A stretch of DNA of 64,000 nt, taken from NCBI RefSeq assembly GCF_000821085.1, contig NZ_CCXR01000001.1:4318501-4382500 (forward strand), read 5' to 3'. Below are positions 16,804 through 26,253 of this stretch, piece after piece. Under the pieces are notes generated by a model. The model saw only the letters and a program-made list of their open reading frames with translations, ran no database searches and was not told where the DNA came from. How positions within the stretch are numbered: position 1 is the stretch's first letter; every line of letters starts with the position of its first letter. Origin of the DNA: Bacillus sp. B-jedd. Its GTDB lineage: Bacteria > Bacillota > Bacilli > Bacillales > Cytobacillaceae. Position numbers and translations under genes: made by a program.

Positions 16804-17111
16804 TTATCCACAGAACTTATCCACATGTCCACATTTTCTATCCACATCTTGTATGGGATCATTCGTTCGCCACAACATATACTGCGCTATTTTGACAAAA
16901 TTCACAGGTTGTTGATAAGTTATCCACACCTACTTTTTCCAAAATCGGAAAGGTTTCATGCTCGTCAACAACCATATCCAGAGCGAGATCTACGTGTTCT
17001 TCGCAGCAATAAATCAAGATTTCCACCTCTTCTTAATCACAAAATTTGTCTTTACTTCTGTGTTAAATTCTACACTATTAATTTTCCACAACCGGAATCC
17101 AGTTATCCACA
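16804..17111. promoter_or_regulatory. DnaA-box cluster upstream of rlmH
   Basis: Four perfect TTATCCACA boxes lie at 16804-16812, 16817-16825, 16920-16928 and 17103-17111. Near matches are at 16838-16846 (CTATCCACA) and 17082-17090 (TTTTCCACA). They all point the same way and overlap the small CxxH/CxxC gene. The cluster is about 37 kb from oriC. Perfect boxes at this density suggest a DnaA-titrating or DnaA-regulated site. Confidence 0.75.
16859..17017 (-). CDS. CxxH/CxxC small protein (YyzF-like), 52 aa
   Basis: This small gene starts at TTG 17017 with GAGGTGG 7 nt upstream. The protein begins MIYCCEEHVDLALDMVVDEH and ends TTCEFCQNSAVYVVANE. The CxxH-type N-terminal motif (CCEEH) and C-terminal CxxC (CEFC) match the CxxH/CxxC family of small Bacillaceae proteins, which is regularly found just upstream of rlmH and is predicted to bind a metal. 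It is in the same orientation as rlmH with about 100 bp between. The gene body contains one perfect DnaA box (16920-16928). Confidence 0.85.
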   Translation of the reverse strand: MIYCCEEHVDLALDMVVDEHETFPILEKVGVDNLSTTCEFCQNSAVYVVANE

Positions 17112-17463
17112 CCATACTATACCTCAATTAATTAGATATGAACAATCCACAGTTAAACGCTGAGTTAGTTTGGCCTGTTAGTACAGTCTCCAATGAGTAG
17201 TGCATCCTCCTAGAGCTATGCCAACTTTAAGTTAAGTCGTAACGCTTCCCTGAACTCCCCCTTGTGCTTGTACATCCAGGCAAATATAAATAAGCCGTAA
17301 TCTATCCGGGGCTCCCCCGCTTAAATAATATTTTTTGTAATTTTAATCGTTTAGGAAAAGATATGGTTGTACATCTAATGGACGAAGGTATCCAACTTGA
17401 TGAACATTCGCGTCTATCCTTACAAAATGGGATGGTATTTGAAATTCAGCGGAGAAGGTTTTT
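17112..17463. other. Intergenic region between DnaA cluster and hypothetical gene
   Basis: Most of this stretch shows no gene or RNA that I can recognise. A 38-codon frame at 17363-17479 (ATG with a TAGGAAAAG upstream) overlaps the next gene and could be a small gene or the remains of one. Confidence 0.35.
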
Positions 17464-17850
17464 ATGGACAATAAAATAGTCGAAGTAGTTGATTCACTAA
17501 TGAAAAAAAAGATAGATGAGGAAATAAGAGGTCTGGTGTTCACGAAAAACTTCCGGTCTCCTTCAGCAGAGGAGTGGTATGTCTTTTTACCGGGTTACAA
17601 AGATCCTCTTACTGGCGGGGCTGCTGGCAAGGTTATGATCCATTATAACTTATACGATACAAAGGAAATCTTCATAAACACGACGATAATATTTGATGAC
17701 CCAGCCTTACATAATGAGTCGCTTCATCATTTCGTTTATGCGATTTCTGATGAGCTGGTGAACCGATTGGTCGGATATGCTGATACCCTCCTCTCTGTCC
17801 ATTCCGGAGCTAATTCGTATAATGCAGAATATAAAAATGAAAGTAGCTAA
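17464..17850 (+). CDS. Hypothetical protein, 128 aa
   Basis: I do not recognise this protein. It is soluble and acidic with an alternating strand-helix look (VMIHYNLYDTKEIFINTTIIFDDP then an AISDELVNRLVGYAD helix). The ATG at 17464 follows AGGTTTTT after GGAGAAGG. It ends 3 bp before the erythromycin-esterase-like gene, so the two are probably translated together. It has no signal peptide or membrane segment. Confidence 0.6.
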   Translation: MDNKIVEVVDSLMKKKIDEEIRGLVFTKNFRSPSAEEWYVFLPGYKDPLTGGAAGKVMIHYNLYDTKEIFINTTIIFDDPALHNESLHHFVYAISDELVNRLVGYADTLLSVHSGANSYNAEYKNESS

Positions 17851-17853
17851 CTG

Positions 17854-19122
17854 ATGGAAAGTAACCAGTTATCAGCGATACAACAACATTCTATTCCAAT
17901 GGCGAATCCCGGCGATGGCCTCGATCCGGTCATTTCGGCCATTTCTAAACAGAAGTACGTTTTGCTGGGGGAATCCTCCCATGGAACGTCTGAGTTTTAT
18001 AAAATCCGCTCGGAGATTACCAAAAGGTTAGTCACTGAAAAGGGGTTCACCTTCATTGCAGTCGAAGGAGATTGGCCGGAATGCCAGGAAATTAACCGCT
18101 ATATTAAAGGGTATACAGATGAATATAAAAATGCGCGTGAAGTCCTCAAGTCCTTTAAACGCTGGCCAACCTGGATGTGGGCAAATGAAGAAATAATCAA
18201 CTTAATTGAATGGCTAAAAGTATATAATCAAGGAAAGCAAAATGAGGACAAAGTTGGTTTTTATGGGATTGATCTTTATAGCCTATGGGAATCTATGGAC
18301 GAAATTCTTAAGTATCTAAAGGAAAGAAACTCTCCCGACCTTGAAGCCGCAAAGAAAGCGTTCGCCTGTTTTGAGCCTTTTAACCGCGAAGCGGAGAAAT
18401 ATGCTTTGTCATCCGCATTTTATTCCGAAGGCTGCCACGAGGAAGTAGCACAGCTGCTAACAAAAATCAGCTTGAACAAACATACGTATCAGGATACACA
18501 GGAAAGCAGCTTGAACATAGAAATCAATGCACTTATTACAGCAAATGCGGAAAACTATTACACAACAATGGTTACAAATGATAATGAATCATGGAATATA
18601 CGAGACCGCCACATGGTTGAGGTTCTAAATAAAATTGATTCTTTTTATAGCCATCGTTCCAAAGGGATCATTTGGGAACACAATACACATGTTGGGGACG
18701 CCAGGGCTACCGATATGGAAAATGCTGGACTTGTAAATGTAGGACAACTCTTAAGAGAACAGGCTGGACAAGAAAACGTGTTTATTGTTGGCTTCGGTAC
18801 AAACCATGGGACTGTTATCGCAGCCTCTGAATGGGGCGTCAATTTTGAAAAAATGATTACTCCGCCCGCTGTTGCCGGTAGCTGGGAAGATCTGCTTTAT
18901 AGAGCAGGAGCACACGATAAACTTCTTATTTTTACAGAGAAAAATAGAAATTTATTTAAGCACACAATTGGCCACCGGGCGATTGGCGTAGTGTATAACC
19001 CTGATTATGAGCGTTATGGCAACTATGTTCCATCTTCGATATCCGAACGGTACGATGCGTTTATTTATATCAATAAGACGAATGCACTAACCCCGCTTGA
19101 AGTATCCGGCGTATTAATTTAG
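17854..19122 (+). CDS. Erythromycin esterase family protein
   Basis: A 422-aa protein of the erythromycin esterase / EreA superfamily. The family signature VLLGESSHGTSEFY is at residues 32-45, with the catalytic His at SSHG; VEGDWPECQEINRYI follows, and the second histidine motif WEHNTHVGDARATDM is near residue 274. Only some members hydrolyse macrolides; many chromosomal Bacillus homologues have no known substrate. It follows a small unknown gene with 3 bp spacing. It could contribute to macrolide tolerance, but nothing here shows that. Confidence 0.85.
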   Translation: MESNQLSAIQQHSIPMANPGDGLDPVISAISKQKYVLLGESSHGTSEFYKIRSEITKRLVTEKGFTFIAVEGDWPECQEINRYIKGYTDEYKNAREVLKSFKRWPTWMWANEEIINLIEWLKVYNQGKQNEDKVGFYGIDLYSLWESMDEILKYLKERNSPDLEAAKKAFACFEPFNREAEKYALSSAFYSEGCHEEVAQLLTKISLNKHTYQDTQESSLNIEINALITANAENYYTTMVTNDNESWNIRDRHMVEVLNKIDSFYSHRSKGIIWEHNTHVGDARATDMENAGLVNVGQLLREQAGQENVFIVGFGTNHGTVIAASEWGVNFEKMITPPAVAGSWEDLLYRAGAHDKLLIFTEKNRNLFKHTIGHRAIGVVYNPDYERYGNYVPSSISERYDAFIYINKTNALTPLEVSGVLI

Positions 19123-19194
19123 GGGGAACACCCCGATATAATGGCTGTAGCGAGGAATGAGTCCTCATGCGTTTAGGGGAATTGTTTGCCGAAC

Positions 19195-19228
19195 CGAAAA
19201 ACGGGAGAGCCTCTGGCTCCCCCGCTCA
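19195..19228 (-). terminator. Terminator after htrC
   Basis: On the minus strand, GGGGGAGCC pairs with GGCTCTCCC followed by a T run. Confidence 0.65.
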
Positions 19229-19232
19229 TTTC

Positions 19233-20471
19233 TTATATATCCCCTTCACCAAGCACCATGGTCGTTTCCATTTGCTTGCCTGCCCTGTAATAGATAATCT
19301 TCATTTTCTCGCCGATTTTCTTTTTATTGTATAGATGCTTACGCAAATCGATCGCATCGGTAATTTTTTCTCCATCCATTGAGACAATAACATCCAGCTC
19401 TTTAAGCCCTGCTTGATCGGCAGGTGAATTAGGGACCACACTTCTTAAAGCAACCCCATAGTTCACACTCTTAGGCAGCTTGAGGTCGTTTTGCTGGAAA
19501 GATGCCGGCAGATCGGCTACTGACCGCAAATCAATGCCCATATAAGGCCTTTTGACTTCTCCATACTTCTCAAGATCGGCAATGACCGGCTCGGCGTAAT
19601 TGATTGGAATGGATAGTCCGATTCCCTCCACCGCGCTCTGGGCAATTTTCATTGAATTGATGCCGATGACCTGCCCTGCGATATTGATCAACGCGCCTCC
19701 GCTGTTGCCTGGATTGATGGCAGCGTCTGTCTGGATAACATCAGCCTGCCAGTCGGCAATGCCATCCTGGTTAATATCAACAGGAATCGCCCGTTCGAGG
19801 CCGGAGATAATTCCTTTTGTCACCGATCCGGAAAAGGTCAGCCCGAGCGGATTGCCGATGGCGATAACCGGCTCCCCAGGCTTTAATGCATCTGAATCGC
19901 CGAACTCGGCAACGGTTTTAATTTTGTCCGAATCGACTTCAACCACCGCCAGGTCTGTCCACACATCGCTGCCTTTCAGCTTGCCGGGAATCTTGCTGCC
20001 GTCTGATAAGGTGACTTCCAGTTCAGTCGCCCCTTCGACAACATGGTGGTTTGTTGCAATATACGCTTTGTTTCCCGCTACTTTATAGATGACGCCGGAT
20101 CCGGTTCCGGCCGCTCTTTCCTGTTCCTCGCTTAACCAGAAGCCTTTTGAAGTCTGGATATTGCTGATCCCGACAACAGCGTCAGCCGCCTTGTCGACCG
20201 CTTTCGTCACATCGGTCTCAACATCGTACGCAACTTTTTTTTGCCCGTCGGACCCGAGGCTGCCACCAACAGGAGCCGCTTCCTCCGCTTTGTTCGTAGG
20301 CTCGACCTTATACGGAAGCAAGCCTGCATTTGAAAGGTATGGAACTGTTAAAATGACGAGCAAGGCACCAATGACCGCGCCAAGCAGGCTTGAAAAAAAA
20401 GTTCCTTTTTTACTCTTTTTAGGCTCTGGTTCTCTATATCTCGTTTGATAATCATGATCATAATAACCCAT
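19233..20471 (-). CDS. htrC: HtrA-like membrane-anchored serine protease
   Basis: A 412-aa protein with a charged N-terminal cytosolic segment, a single membrane helix (about residues 25-48), a trypsin-like protease domain and a C-terminal PDZ domain (about 310-400). The catalytic triad is visible: His143 (TNHHVV), Asp173 (TDLAVV) and Ser257 (GNSGG). It degrades or refolds damaged exported proteins. The position after walJ on the same strand matches yycK/htrC in Bacillus. A terminator hairpin lies between walJ and this gene, so it may have its own promoter. The start at 20471 follows GGAGGAATCGTGA. Confidence 0.92.
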   Translation of the reverse strand: MGYYDHDYQTRYREPEPKKSKKGTFFSSLLGAVIGALLVILTVPYLSNAGLLPYKVEPTNKAEEAAPVGGSLGSDGQKKVAYDVETDVTKAVDKAADAVVGISNIQTSKGFWLSEEQERAAGTGSGVIYKVAGNKAYIATNHHVVEGATELEVTLSDGSKIPGKLKGSDVWTDLAVVEVDSDKIKTVAEFGDSDALKPGEPVIAIGNPLGLTFSGSVTKGIISGLERAIPVDINQDGIADWQADVIQTDAAINPGNSGGALINIAGQVIGINSMKIAQSAVEGIGLSIPINYAEPVIADLEKYGEVKRPYMGIDLRSVADLPASFQQNDLKLPKSVNYGVALRSVVPNSPADQAGLKELDVIVSMDGEKITDAIDLRKHLYNKKKIGEKMKIIYYRAGKQMETTMVLGEGDI

Positions 20472-20607
20472 TCACGATTCCTCCTCCAATTCAGCCGGCT
20501 CACTCAACGCTACTTTAATTATACTCCCTGTACCCTATTATTCTAAGAAAAAGGCATACCCGTTCAGCACCTTTTTTCACACCATTCAAGAAATCGACGC
20601 AAATGAA

Positions 20608-20654
20608 AGAAAAGAGTAAACATCCTCCCTGACAAGGACGTTCACTCTTTTCAA
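20608..20654 (-). terminator. Terminator after walJ
   Basis: On the minus strand, AAAGAGTGAACGTCC pairs imperfectly with GGATGTTTACTCTTT, then a T-rich tail. Confidence 0.65.
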
Positions 20655-20663
20655 AAATACCGA

Positions 20664-21458
20664 TTATACCGCTGTCAACACCGTCGGAATCTTCGGATCT
20701 GTATCATACAAATCAAACTGCTCGCCAATTCGGATACCTTTCGTTTCAAGCGTCTGGGCGACAGACATCCTCGCCAGATCCTTCAGATTATTATCAAGGC
20801 TCAAGTGGGCGAGATAAATCCGTTTCGTCCTATCCCCCGCCACCTCGCTCATCGCAATGGCGGCATCTTCATTCGAGACATGGCCGACATCGCTCAAAAT
20901 ACGGCGCTTGACGTTCCATGGATACCGTCCCATCCTGAGCATGTGCACATCATGATTGCTTTCGAATACATACGCATCCGCATTGGCGATCGTCCCTTTC
21001 ATGCGGTCGCTAACATAACCTGTATCTGTTATGAGGACAAGCTTTTTCCCGCCTGAATGGAACACATAAAACATTGGCTCCGCGGCATCATGGGAAACAC
21101 CGAACGATTCAATATCGAGCGAACCAAAGCTTTTGACTGTTTCCATTCCAAAGACGAATTTCTGTTCAGTTGGGATTTCGCCGATGCCATGCTCCATCGC
21201 CTGCCATGTTTTTTCATTCGCATAGATGGGAAGCTTGTACTTCCGGGCAGCGACTCCCAAGCCCTTAATATGGTCGCTGTGCTCGTGCGTTACAAGAATA
21301 CCGGATAAATCCCGCATATCGCGGCCGATTTGCTGGAACAGGCCCTCCATTTGCTTTCCGCTCAGGCCCGCATCGACGAGGAAGGAATGTTCCCCTGATT
21401 CCACATAGATCGCATTACCAGTACTCCCGCTTGCAAGCACACTAAATTGCAATGTCAT
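20664..21458 (-). CDS. walJ: MBL-fold hydrolase WalJ
   Basis: A 264-aa metallo-beta-lactamase fold protein. HEHSDH near residue 60 is the metal-binding HxHxDH motif. The ATG at 21458 ([17 protein letters not shown]) follows GGAG 8 nt upstream and is preferred over the GTG 9 nt earlier. WalJ (YycJ) is the last gene of the wal operon and is linked to coordination of cell division and replication and to DNA repair; its direct substrate is not settled. It ends just before a terminator. Confidence 0.92.
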   Translation of the reverse strand: MTLQFSVLASGSTGNAIYVESGEHSFLVDAGLSGKQMEGLFQQIGRDMRDLSGILVTHEHSDHIKGLGVAARKYKLPIYANEKTWQAMEHGIGEIPTEQKFVFGMETVKSFGSLDIESFGVSHDAAEPMFYVFHSGGKKLVLITDTGYVSDRMKGTIANADAYVFESNHDVHMLRMGRYPWNVKRRILSDVGHVSNEDAAIAMSEVAGDRTKRIYLAHLSLDNNLKDLARMSVAQTLETKGIRIGEQFDLYDTDPKIPTVLTAV

Positions 21459-21463
21459 GCCGT

Positions 21464-22258
21464 TCACTCCGTTACTTCTTTTTCTTCGCTGTTAAACTCA
21501 ATGACCTGTCCCTCGAATGCATTGACGAATAAGCTTTTCTTGCCATCGACTACAAACCGCCATGTTGGCGCGAATACTTGCGTGGAGGCTAGTGGGACAA
21601 TCGTTGAATACCCGAGCTCCGCTTTTGTGATTGAACTCTTTGTTTCAAGCAGGCCTTTTTGATGAAGGATGCCAAGCGCTTTTAATGGCTCAATGACTTT
21701 TTCCTTCGTATTGAGCTTATCGATTCCCTCCAGGTACGTCTGTTCATAGGAAATAATCTGGTTATTTTTATTCAAATGGAAAACGATCATTCCATTTTTA
21801 TTTTGATAAAAATACTTGTTCTGGTATTGCTGAAAATACGTAATCGTTTTTTCCTTATCGTCCCTGTCCCAATAGAAATAATCGTTGCCATTCAAGACAT
21901 ATTCGGAAATAAGCCCTGAAAGGGACGCCGGTTCGAAATTAGGATCAAGCTGAAAAGGCTTCTCAAGCTTTGAGGCGAGAATCGTCTTATCGATAATTGT
22001 AACCGACTGGCCCTTCAGCTTATTCGTATCCTCTTTCGTGAATTCCTTGATTCGAGCGCTCAAATACTGGTCCTTGATCGCCGTCTTCGGCATTTCAATA
22101 AAAGTAATTTCATCTTCCTTCAATTGCTCCTCGACAGATGCTTCCTTTTTAACTTCATATTGGTTCGCATCATGCTTCACAATAAACTGATAAATTAAAT
22201 ACACGTCCAGGATCAGGAAGGTGATGATGAAAATCGTTTTAATCCTACTCCAATCCAC
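21464..22258 (-). CDS. walI: WalK-regulating membrane protein WalI
   Basis: A 264-aa bitopic protein with one N-terminal membrane helix ([20 protein letters not shown], residues 9-28) and an external YycI domain. With WalH it binds WalK and restrains its kinase activity. It overlaps walH by 14 bp, so translation is coupled. Operon position and length match YycI of Bacillus. Confidence 0.92.
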   Translation of the reverse strand: MDWSRIKTIFIITFLILDVYLIYQFIVKHDANQYEVKKEASVEEQLKEDEITFIEMPKTAIKDQYLSARIKEFTKEDTNKLKGQSVTIIDKTILASKLEKPFQLDPNFEPASLSGLISEYVLNGNDYFYWDRDDKEKTITYFQQYQNKYFYQNKNGMIVFHLNKNNQIISYEQTYLEGIDKLNTKEKVIEPLKALGILHQKGLLETKSSITKAELGYSTIVPLASTQVFAPTWRFVVDGKKSLFVNAFEGQVIEFNSEEKEVTE

Positions 22259-23558
22259 GTTTCAGCCCTCCCAAATCCTCCGGGGATATTTCCATCCAAC
22301 GCTTATTGTATAGATAGAACCACGCCGGTTTCAGGGTAATGAGCCTGTTGGATTGCGAATCCCGCTCCATCCTGTAGCCAAGGACGAGATTTTCGAGCAA
22401 TTCTGGCCTGAAGTTTTCTTTGTTTTCCAGATATTCAAGGGCTTGCCTGCCGGAGGGCCGGGTCGCCTTTGTATACTGCAAAGGCAGCTCCATTGCAAAA
22501 GTGGACCTTGTAAACCGAGTAATTTCATTCCTTCCCCAGACCTGTGTAATCTCTGACAGACCTCGTTCATTAAAAACCGGATAGCCGTCTATACTATACA
22601 GCCTGAACGTGACCCTTTGCTTCGCTTCATCAAGGTAAGCAAATCGGTAAGGATCGGTCCAGCCTCCATGTTCATTGATGAAATCAATGCTCCGTTTCAG
22701 CAGGTTAGTGGAGCCGGAATAATCCGTTTCCTCTGACGGATTGACGAAAACAAGCCGGTTTTCATCGGAATATATATTCAACTTGCTGGAGTCATTCGTA
22801 TATTCTTCCTCGCTCCCAACAAAGCTCTTTTGCACGAGGCTCGGGTTCTTGAATAATGCTTCCTTAAAAAGTTCAGAATCAAGATTTATCGGCAGGTAAG
22901 TGTACTCCATCATTTCCGTTTCTTCTTCCGGCAAAAAAAGCGTCCGTTTCCCTGTCACATTGTAAGCAAAATAGGAAGGGTTCTGGCTTGCTTTTGCATA
23001 AAAGGACCGGTTGAATTGCGTCAGGAAAGATTGTGAAATGTAGCTTACATAAATCTCCTGATTCCTGACATTCGCAAAGTAAACCGCTCCCCTGTCCTTA
23101 TGCAGGGTTTTCATGTCAATTACCATCCGGTCAAAACGGAAGGACGGCACTTTCTTCTGTTCAAACTGGACAATATTCCGAAAGACTTCAATCGGCACTT
23201 CATGAGGGAAGATGATTTCAACCTTCTCCTCCCCATGGACTGCTTGCTTGAACGTTCCGGCCTGCTCGGTAAAATTTTTAACATCGAAAAGTACCCAGCC
23301 GGCCATTTCTTTCATCAGCTTGTCAATATCGCCTACCGCTGTTGAACCATAATGTTTATCTTCAATATGATAAATGATTCGGTCCGGCTTGATAATCCTG
23401 CTATCTTCCTTCTTTTCACCCATTTTTACTTCTTCGATTGTTTTTCCACTTTTAAACGAGTCATAATTCGGCTGGTATGTCCATAAAGCCCAGGTCATCC
23501 CCATACTTAGGAATACCAGTAGCGTCAGCAACACGGATTTAATTGTTTCGTATTTCAT
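22245..23558 (-). CDS. walH: WalK-regulating membrane protein WalH
   Basis: A 437-aa protein with an N-terminal membrane helix (VLLTLLVFLSMGMTWALWTY, about residues 9-28) and a large extracellular YycH domain. It forms a membrane complex with WalI and WalK. It overlaps the walK stop by 4 bp (ATGA) and walI by 14 bp. Confidence 0.92.
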   Translation of the reverse strand: MKYETIKSVLLTLLVFLSMGMTWALWTYQPNYDSFKSGKTIEEVKMGEKKEDSRIIKPDRIIYHIEDKHYGSTAVGDIDKLMKEMAGWVLFDVKNFTEQAGTFKQAVHGEEKVEIIFPHEVPIEVFRNIVQFEQKKVPSFRFDRMVIDMKTLHKDRGAVYFANVRNQEIYVSYISQSFLTQFNRSFYAKASQNPSYFAYNVTGKRTLFLPEEETEMMEYTYLPINLDSELFKEALFKNPSLVQKSFVGSEEEYTNDSSKLNIYSDENRLVFVNPSEETDYSGSTNLLKRSIDFINEHGGWTDPYRFAYLDEAKQRVTFRLYSIDGYPVFNERGLSEITQVWGRNEITRFTRSTFAMELPLQYTKATRPSGRQALEYLENKENFRPELLENLVLGYRMERDSQSNRLITLKPAWFYLYNKRWMEISPEDLGGLKRGLE

Positions 23559-25378
23559 GACCAGTCGACCTCTTCAGACGGCTCATAAGGGAGGGTAAAT
23601 ATGATTTGTGTGCCTTTCCCTTCCTCACCTGTTGCCCAGATATTGCCTCCATGTGCATTGACCATTTCTTTTGCAATGGCCAGCCCGAGACCGGTTCCAC
23701 CGAGCTTCCGAGTCCTCGCTTTATCAACCCGGTAAAAACGATCAAAGATTTTCCCTAGATTATCTTTCGGAATTCCGATTCCTTCATCCTTTATGCTGAC
23801 TGTTATTTTCCCGTTTTCCTCAAGAACCGTAAAAATGACTTCCCCGCCTTCTGGAGAATACTTCAACGCATTGGAAATAATGTTATCGAGCACCTGGGTC
23901 AGCTTATCCACATCAATCTCTACAAATAAAGGCTTGCGTGGAAGGATTCGTGTAAACGTGACATTCTCATGCTTGGTCATTTCGAACCGGTCAATGATCC
24001 TGTTAAAGAACTGGGTAAAATCAACCCATTCCTTTGATAGCCTGTAATCCCGGCTGTCCATTTTAGACAACTGAAGCAAGTCATTGACGAGCCGGATCAT
24101 CCGTTCCGTTTCGGTTTGTGCGACATTTAAAAATTGCGGGCCGACTTCAGGATCGCGCATCACGCCATCGGCCAATGCCTCTAGATAACTCCTCATTGTC
24201 GTCAGAGGTGTTCTCAGTTCATGTGAAACGTTAGCGACAAATTCGCGCCGTTCCGCATCGATTTTTTCCTGTTCCGTAATATCATGGAGGACCACAATCA
24301 GGCCGTTTACGAAGCCTGTCTCTTTTTGGATGACGGACAGATTAGCCCTTAAAATATACGGGTCGTGTTTCGTGCTGTAATCGAGGATAATGGAATCCTT
24401 GATTTCCAGCATTTCCTCAAACGAATACGTATCATCAAGATCAAGCAATGAAACAATCGGCTGTGATAGGACTGTTTCACGTGAAACGCCCAGCATATTG
24501 GCGGCAGGCTCATTAATGACGATGACCCGCCCCCGCCGGTCCGTAGCGATGACGCCGTCCGTCATATAAGAAAGGACCGAGGAAAGTTTCCTCCGCTCTC
24601 CCTCCGTTGTCGCCTGTGCTTCCTGGAGCTTTTTAGTCAGGTTATTGAATGTCATCGCTAGCGTACCGATTTCATCGTAGCCGTATACCTTAACTTTGCG
24701 TGAAAAGTTTCCTTTCGCCATGGCAATCGCCTGTTTTTTCATATCGGTGATCGGCCTTGTAATCGTCTGGGCCAAAAGAATGCCGAGCAGTGCGGTTATC
24801 GCAAGCGCGATAGCGGTTCCTGTCGCCAAAATTCCGTTGATGGTCTTCATTTGCTCAAACACACTTTCAATATTCGCGACAATGAAGATAGCTCCAATCG
24901 TTTTCCGCTCCGACTTAATCGGCGTTGCCAGAACCCAAATCCGGTGGCCATTTTTCTCATCAATCAAAATATCGCTCTGCTCTTCTTCAAGCACTAGCGC
25001 CCGTTTGATCCTCAACTCCGTCGTCCTCTGCCCGATCACACCTTGTTCATTATCCTCGGACGTGCCGATGATTTTCAAAGAGGATCCTTCAATAAGCTGT
25101 ACTTCCGCGATATCAGCAATAGCGAAGTCGCGGAGTATTTTGCGGATATCTTCATTGCGCGTTTCTTCCGGCACCTTTTCTTTGGTCATCTGCTCGACGA
25201 GGTTATAGCTGAGCATCGTCACCTGGCGCTTCAAGGACGTCTGGAAGTTCGTGATTAGCGTTTCTTCCAGCTGCCTGACAAAATAAACCCCGATAATCTG
25301 CATGGCAACGAGGATCAACAACACATATATCAATACAAATTTTAAATGGATGGATTTAAAAAAGCCGACTCTTCTCAT
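23555..25378 (-). CDS. walK: Sensor histidine kinase WalK
   Basis: A 607-aa kinase: membrane helix 1 (about 14-34), extracytoplasmic PAS-like domain, membrane helix 2 (about 183-205), HAMP, PAS (about 265-370), then HisKA with the phospho-accepting His386 in ANVSHELRTPL, and an HATPase domain (N and G boxes near DEGIGIP and GGTGLGLAIAKE). WalK phosphorylates WalR to control cell-wall hydrolases and is essential in most Firmicutes. It is 8 bp downstream of walR. A parS-like site lies inside the gene at the codons for about residues 297-302. Confidence 0.96.
   Translation of the reverse strand: MRRVGFFKSIHLKFVLIYVLLILVAMQIIGVYFVRQLEETLITNFQTSLKRQVTMLSYNLVEQMTKEKVPEETRNEDIRKILRDFAIADIAEVQLIEGSSLKIIGTSEDNEQGVIGQRTTELRIKRALVLEEEQSDILIDEKNGHRIWVLATPIKSERKTIGAIFIVANIESVFEQMKTINGILATGTAIALAITALLGILLAQTITRPITDMKKQAIAMAKGNFSRKVKVYGYDEIGTLAMTFNNLTKKLQEAQATTEGERRKLSSVLSYMTDGVIATDRRGRVIVINEPAANMLGVSRETVLSQPIVSLLDLDDTYSFEEMLEIKDSIILDYSTKHDPYILRANLSVIQKETGFVNGLIVVLHDITEQEKIDAERREFVANVSHELRTPLTTMRSYLEALADGVMRDPEVGPQFLNVAQTETERMIRLVNDLLQLSKMDSRDYRLSKEWVDFTQFFNRIIDRFEMTKHENVTFTRILPRKPLFVEIDVDKLTQVLDNIISNALKYSPEGGEVIFTVLEENGKITVSIKDEGIGIPKDNLGKIFDRFYRVDKARTRKLGGTGLGLAIAKEMVNAHGGNIWATGEEGKGTQIIFTLPYEPSEEVDWS
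24473..24488. promoter_or_regulatory. parS-like site within walK
   Basis: TGTTTCACGTGAAACG differs from the consensus parS palindrome TGTTTCACGTGAAACA only at the last base. Confidence 0.85.
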
Positions 25379-25386
25379 GAAGATCT

Positions 25387-26094
25387 TTACTCCTGATCAG
25401 GATTTCGCAAATAATAGCCGACTCCTCTTCTTGTCACAATCCAGGCCGGATGGCTCGGGTTATCTTCGATTTTCTCTCGGAGGCGCCTAACGGTGACGTC
25501 GACTGTGCGGACGTCGCCATAATAATCATAGCCCCATACGGTTTGCAGAAGATGTTCCCTTGTCATCACCTGGCCAATGTGTTTGGCAAGATAATGGAGC
25601 AGTTCAAATTCACGGTGTGTCAATTCTATTGTTTCTCCCCGCTTTGATACAACATACGCATCTGGGTGGATTGTCAGGGATCCTACATCTATTTCATTTG
25701 AAGAATCTTCCTGGCCCTGTCCAATCGGCAGCTGGTGGCGCCGAAGGTTGGCCTTGACCCGTGCAATCAGTTCCCTTGTGCTGAAAGGCTTCGTGACATA
25801 ATCGTCCGCCCCCAGTTCCAGGCCAAGCACTTTATCGATTTCTGAATCCTTCGCGGTAAGCATGATGATTGGCATTTCATATTTTTTCCTAACTTCACGG
25901 CATACTTCCATTCCATCTCGAAGCGGCAGCATGATATCAAGAAGGATCAGGTCTGGCTGTACTTCCTCAACCATGGAGATAGCCTCATTCCCATCGTAAG
26001 CGCAATAAACCGTATAGCCCTCTTTCTTGAGATTGAACTGCAGAATGTCCGCAATTGGTTTTTCATCGTCTACGACTAATATTTTCTTTTCCAT
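25387..26094 (-). CDS. walR: Response regulator WalR
   Basis: A 235-aa OmpR/PhoB-type regulator: receiver domain with Asp53 (LILLDIMLP) as the phospho-acceptor and a winged-helix DNA-binding domain after about residue 130. The ATG at 26094 ([18 protein letters not shown]) gives the same length as B. subtilis WalR; the ribosome site AAGGAG is 10 nt upstream. It is the first gene of the walRKHIJ operon and controls autolysins and cell-wall remodelling. Confidence 0.96.
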   Translation of the reverse strand: MEKKILVVDDEKPIADILQFNLKKEGYTVYCAYDGNEAISMVEEVQPDLILLDIMLPLRDGMEVCREVRKKYEMPIIMLTAKDSEIDKVLGLELGADDYVTKPFSTRELIARVKANLRRHQLPIGQGQEDSSNEIDVGSLTIHPDAYVVSKRGETIELTHREFELLHYLAKHIGQVMTREHLLQTVWGYDYYGDVRTVDVTVRRLREKIEDNPSHPAWIVTRRGVGYYLRNPDQE

Positions 26095-26208
26095 CCCCAA
26101 AACTCCTTCCTTCTCCCGTTTCCCTTACTTTTTATGCACTAATATACTATTTTACTTTACCATTATACAGCCTATAAATCATCTATTAGAAACATTTGCT
26201 AGTGAATG

Positions 26209-26240
26209 GAAAAGCCCCCAGCGGCTGGCTGGAGGCTAGT
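26209..26240 (-). terminator. Terminator after M23 peptidase
   Basis: On the minus strand, AGCCTCCAGC and GCTGGGGGCT form a hairpin followed by TTTT. Confidence 0.75.
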
Positions 26241-26253
26241 AAAGTCAATCAAT

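Noticed and set aside
16462..17163. Plus-strand open frames across rlmH and its upstream region
   Set aside because: They are shadows on the opposite strand of rlmH and the small CxxH/CxxC gene.
17363..17479. A 38-codon open frame (MVVHLMDEGIQLDEH...) overlapping the start of the 17464 gene
   Set aside because: No family resemblance, no strong ribosome site, and overlap with a better gene. Could be a remnant but I cannot support it.
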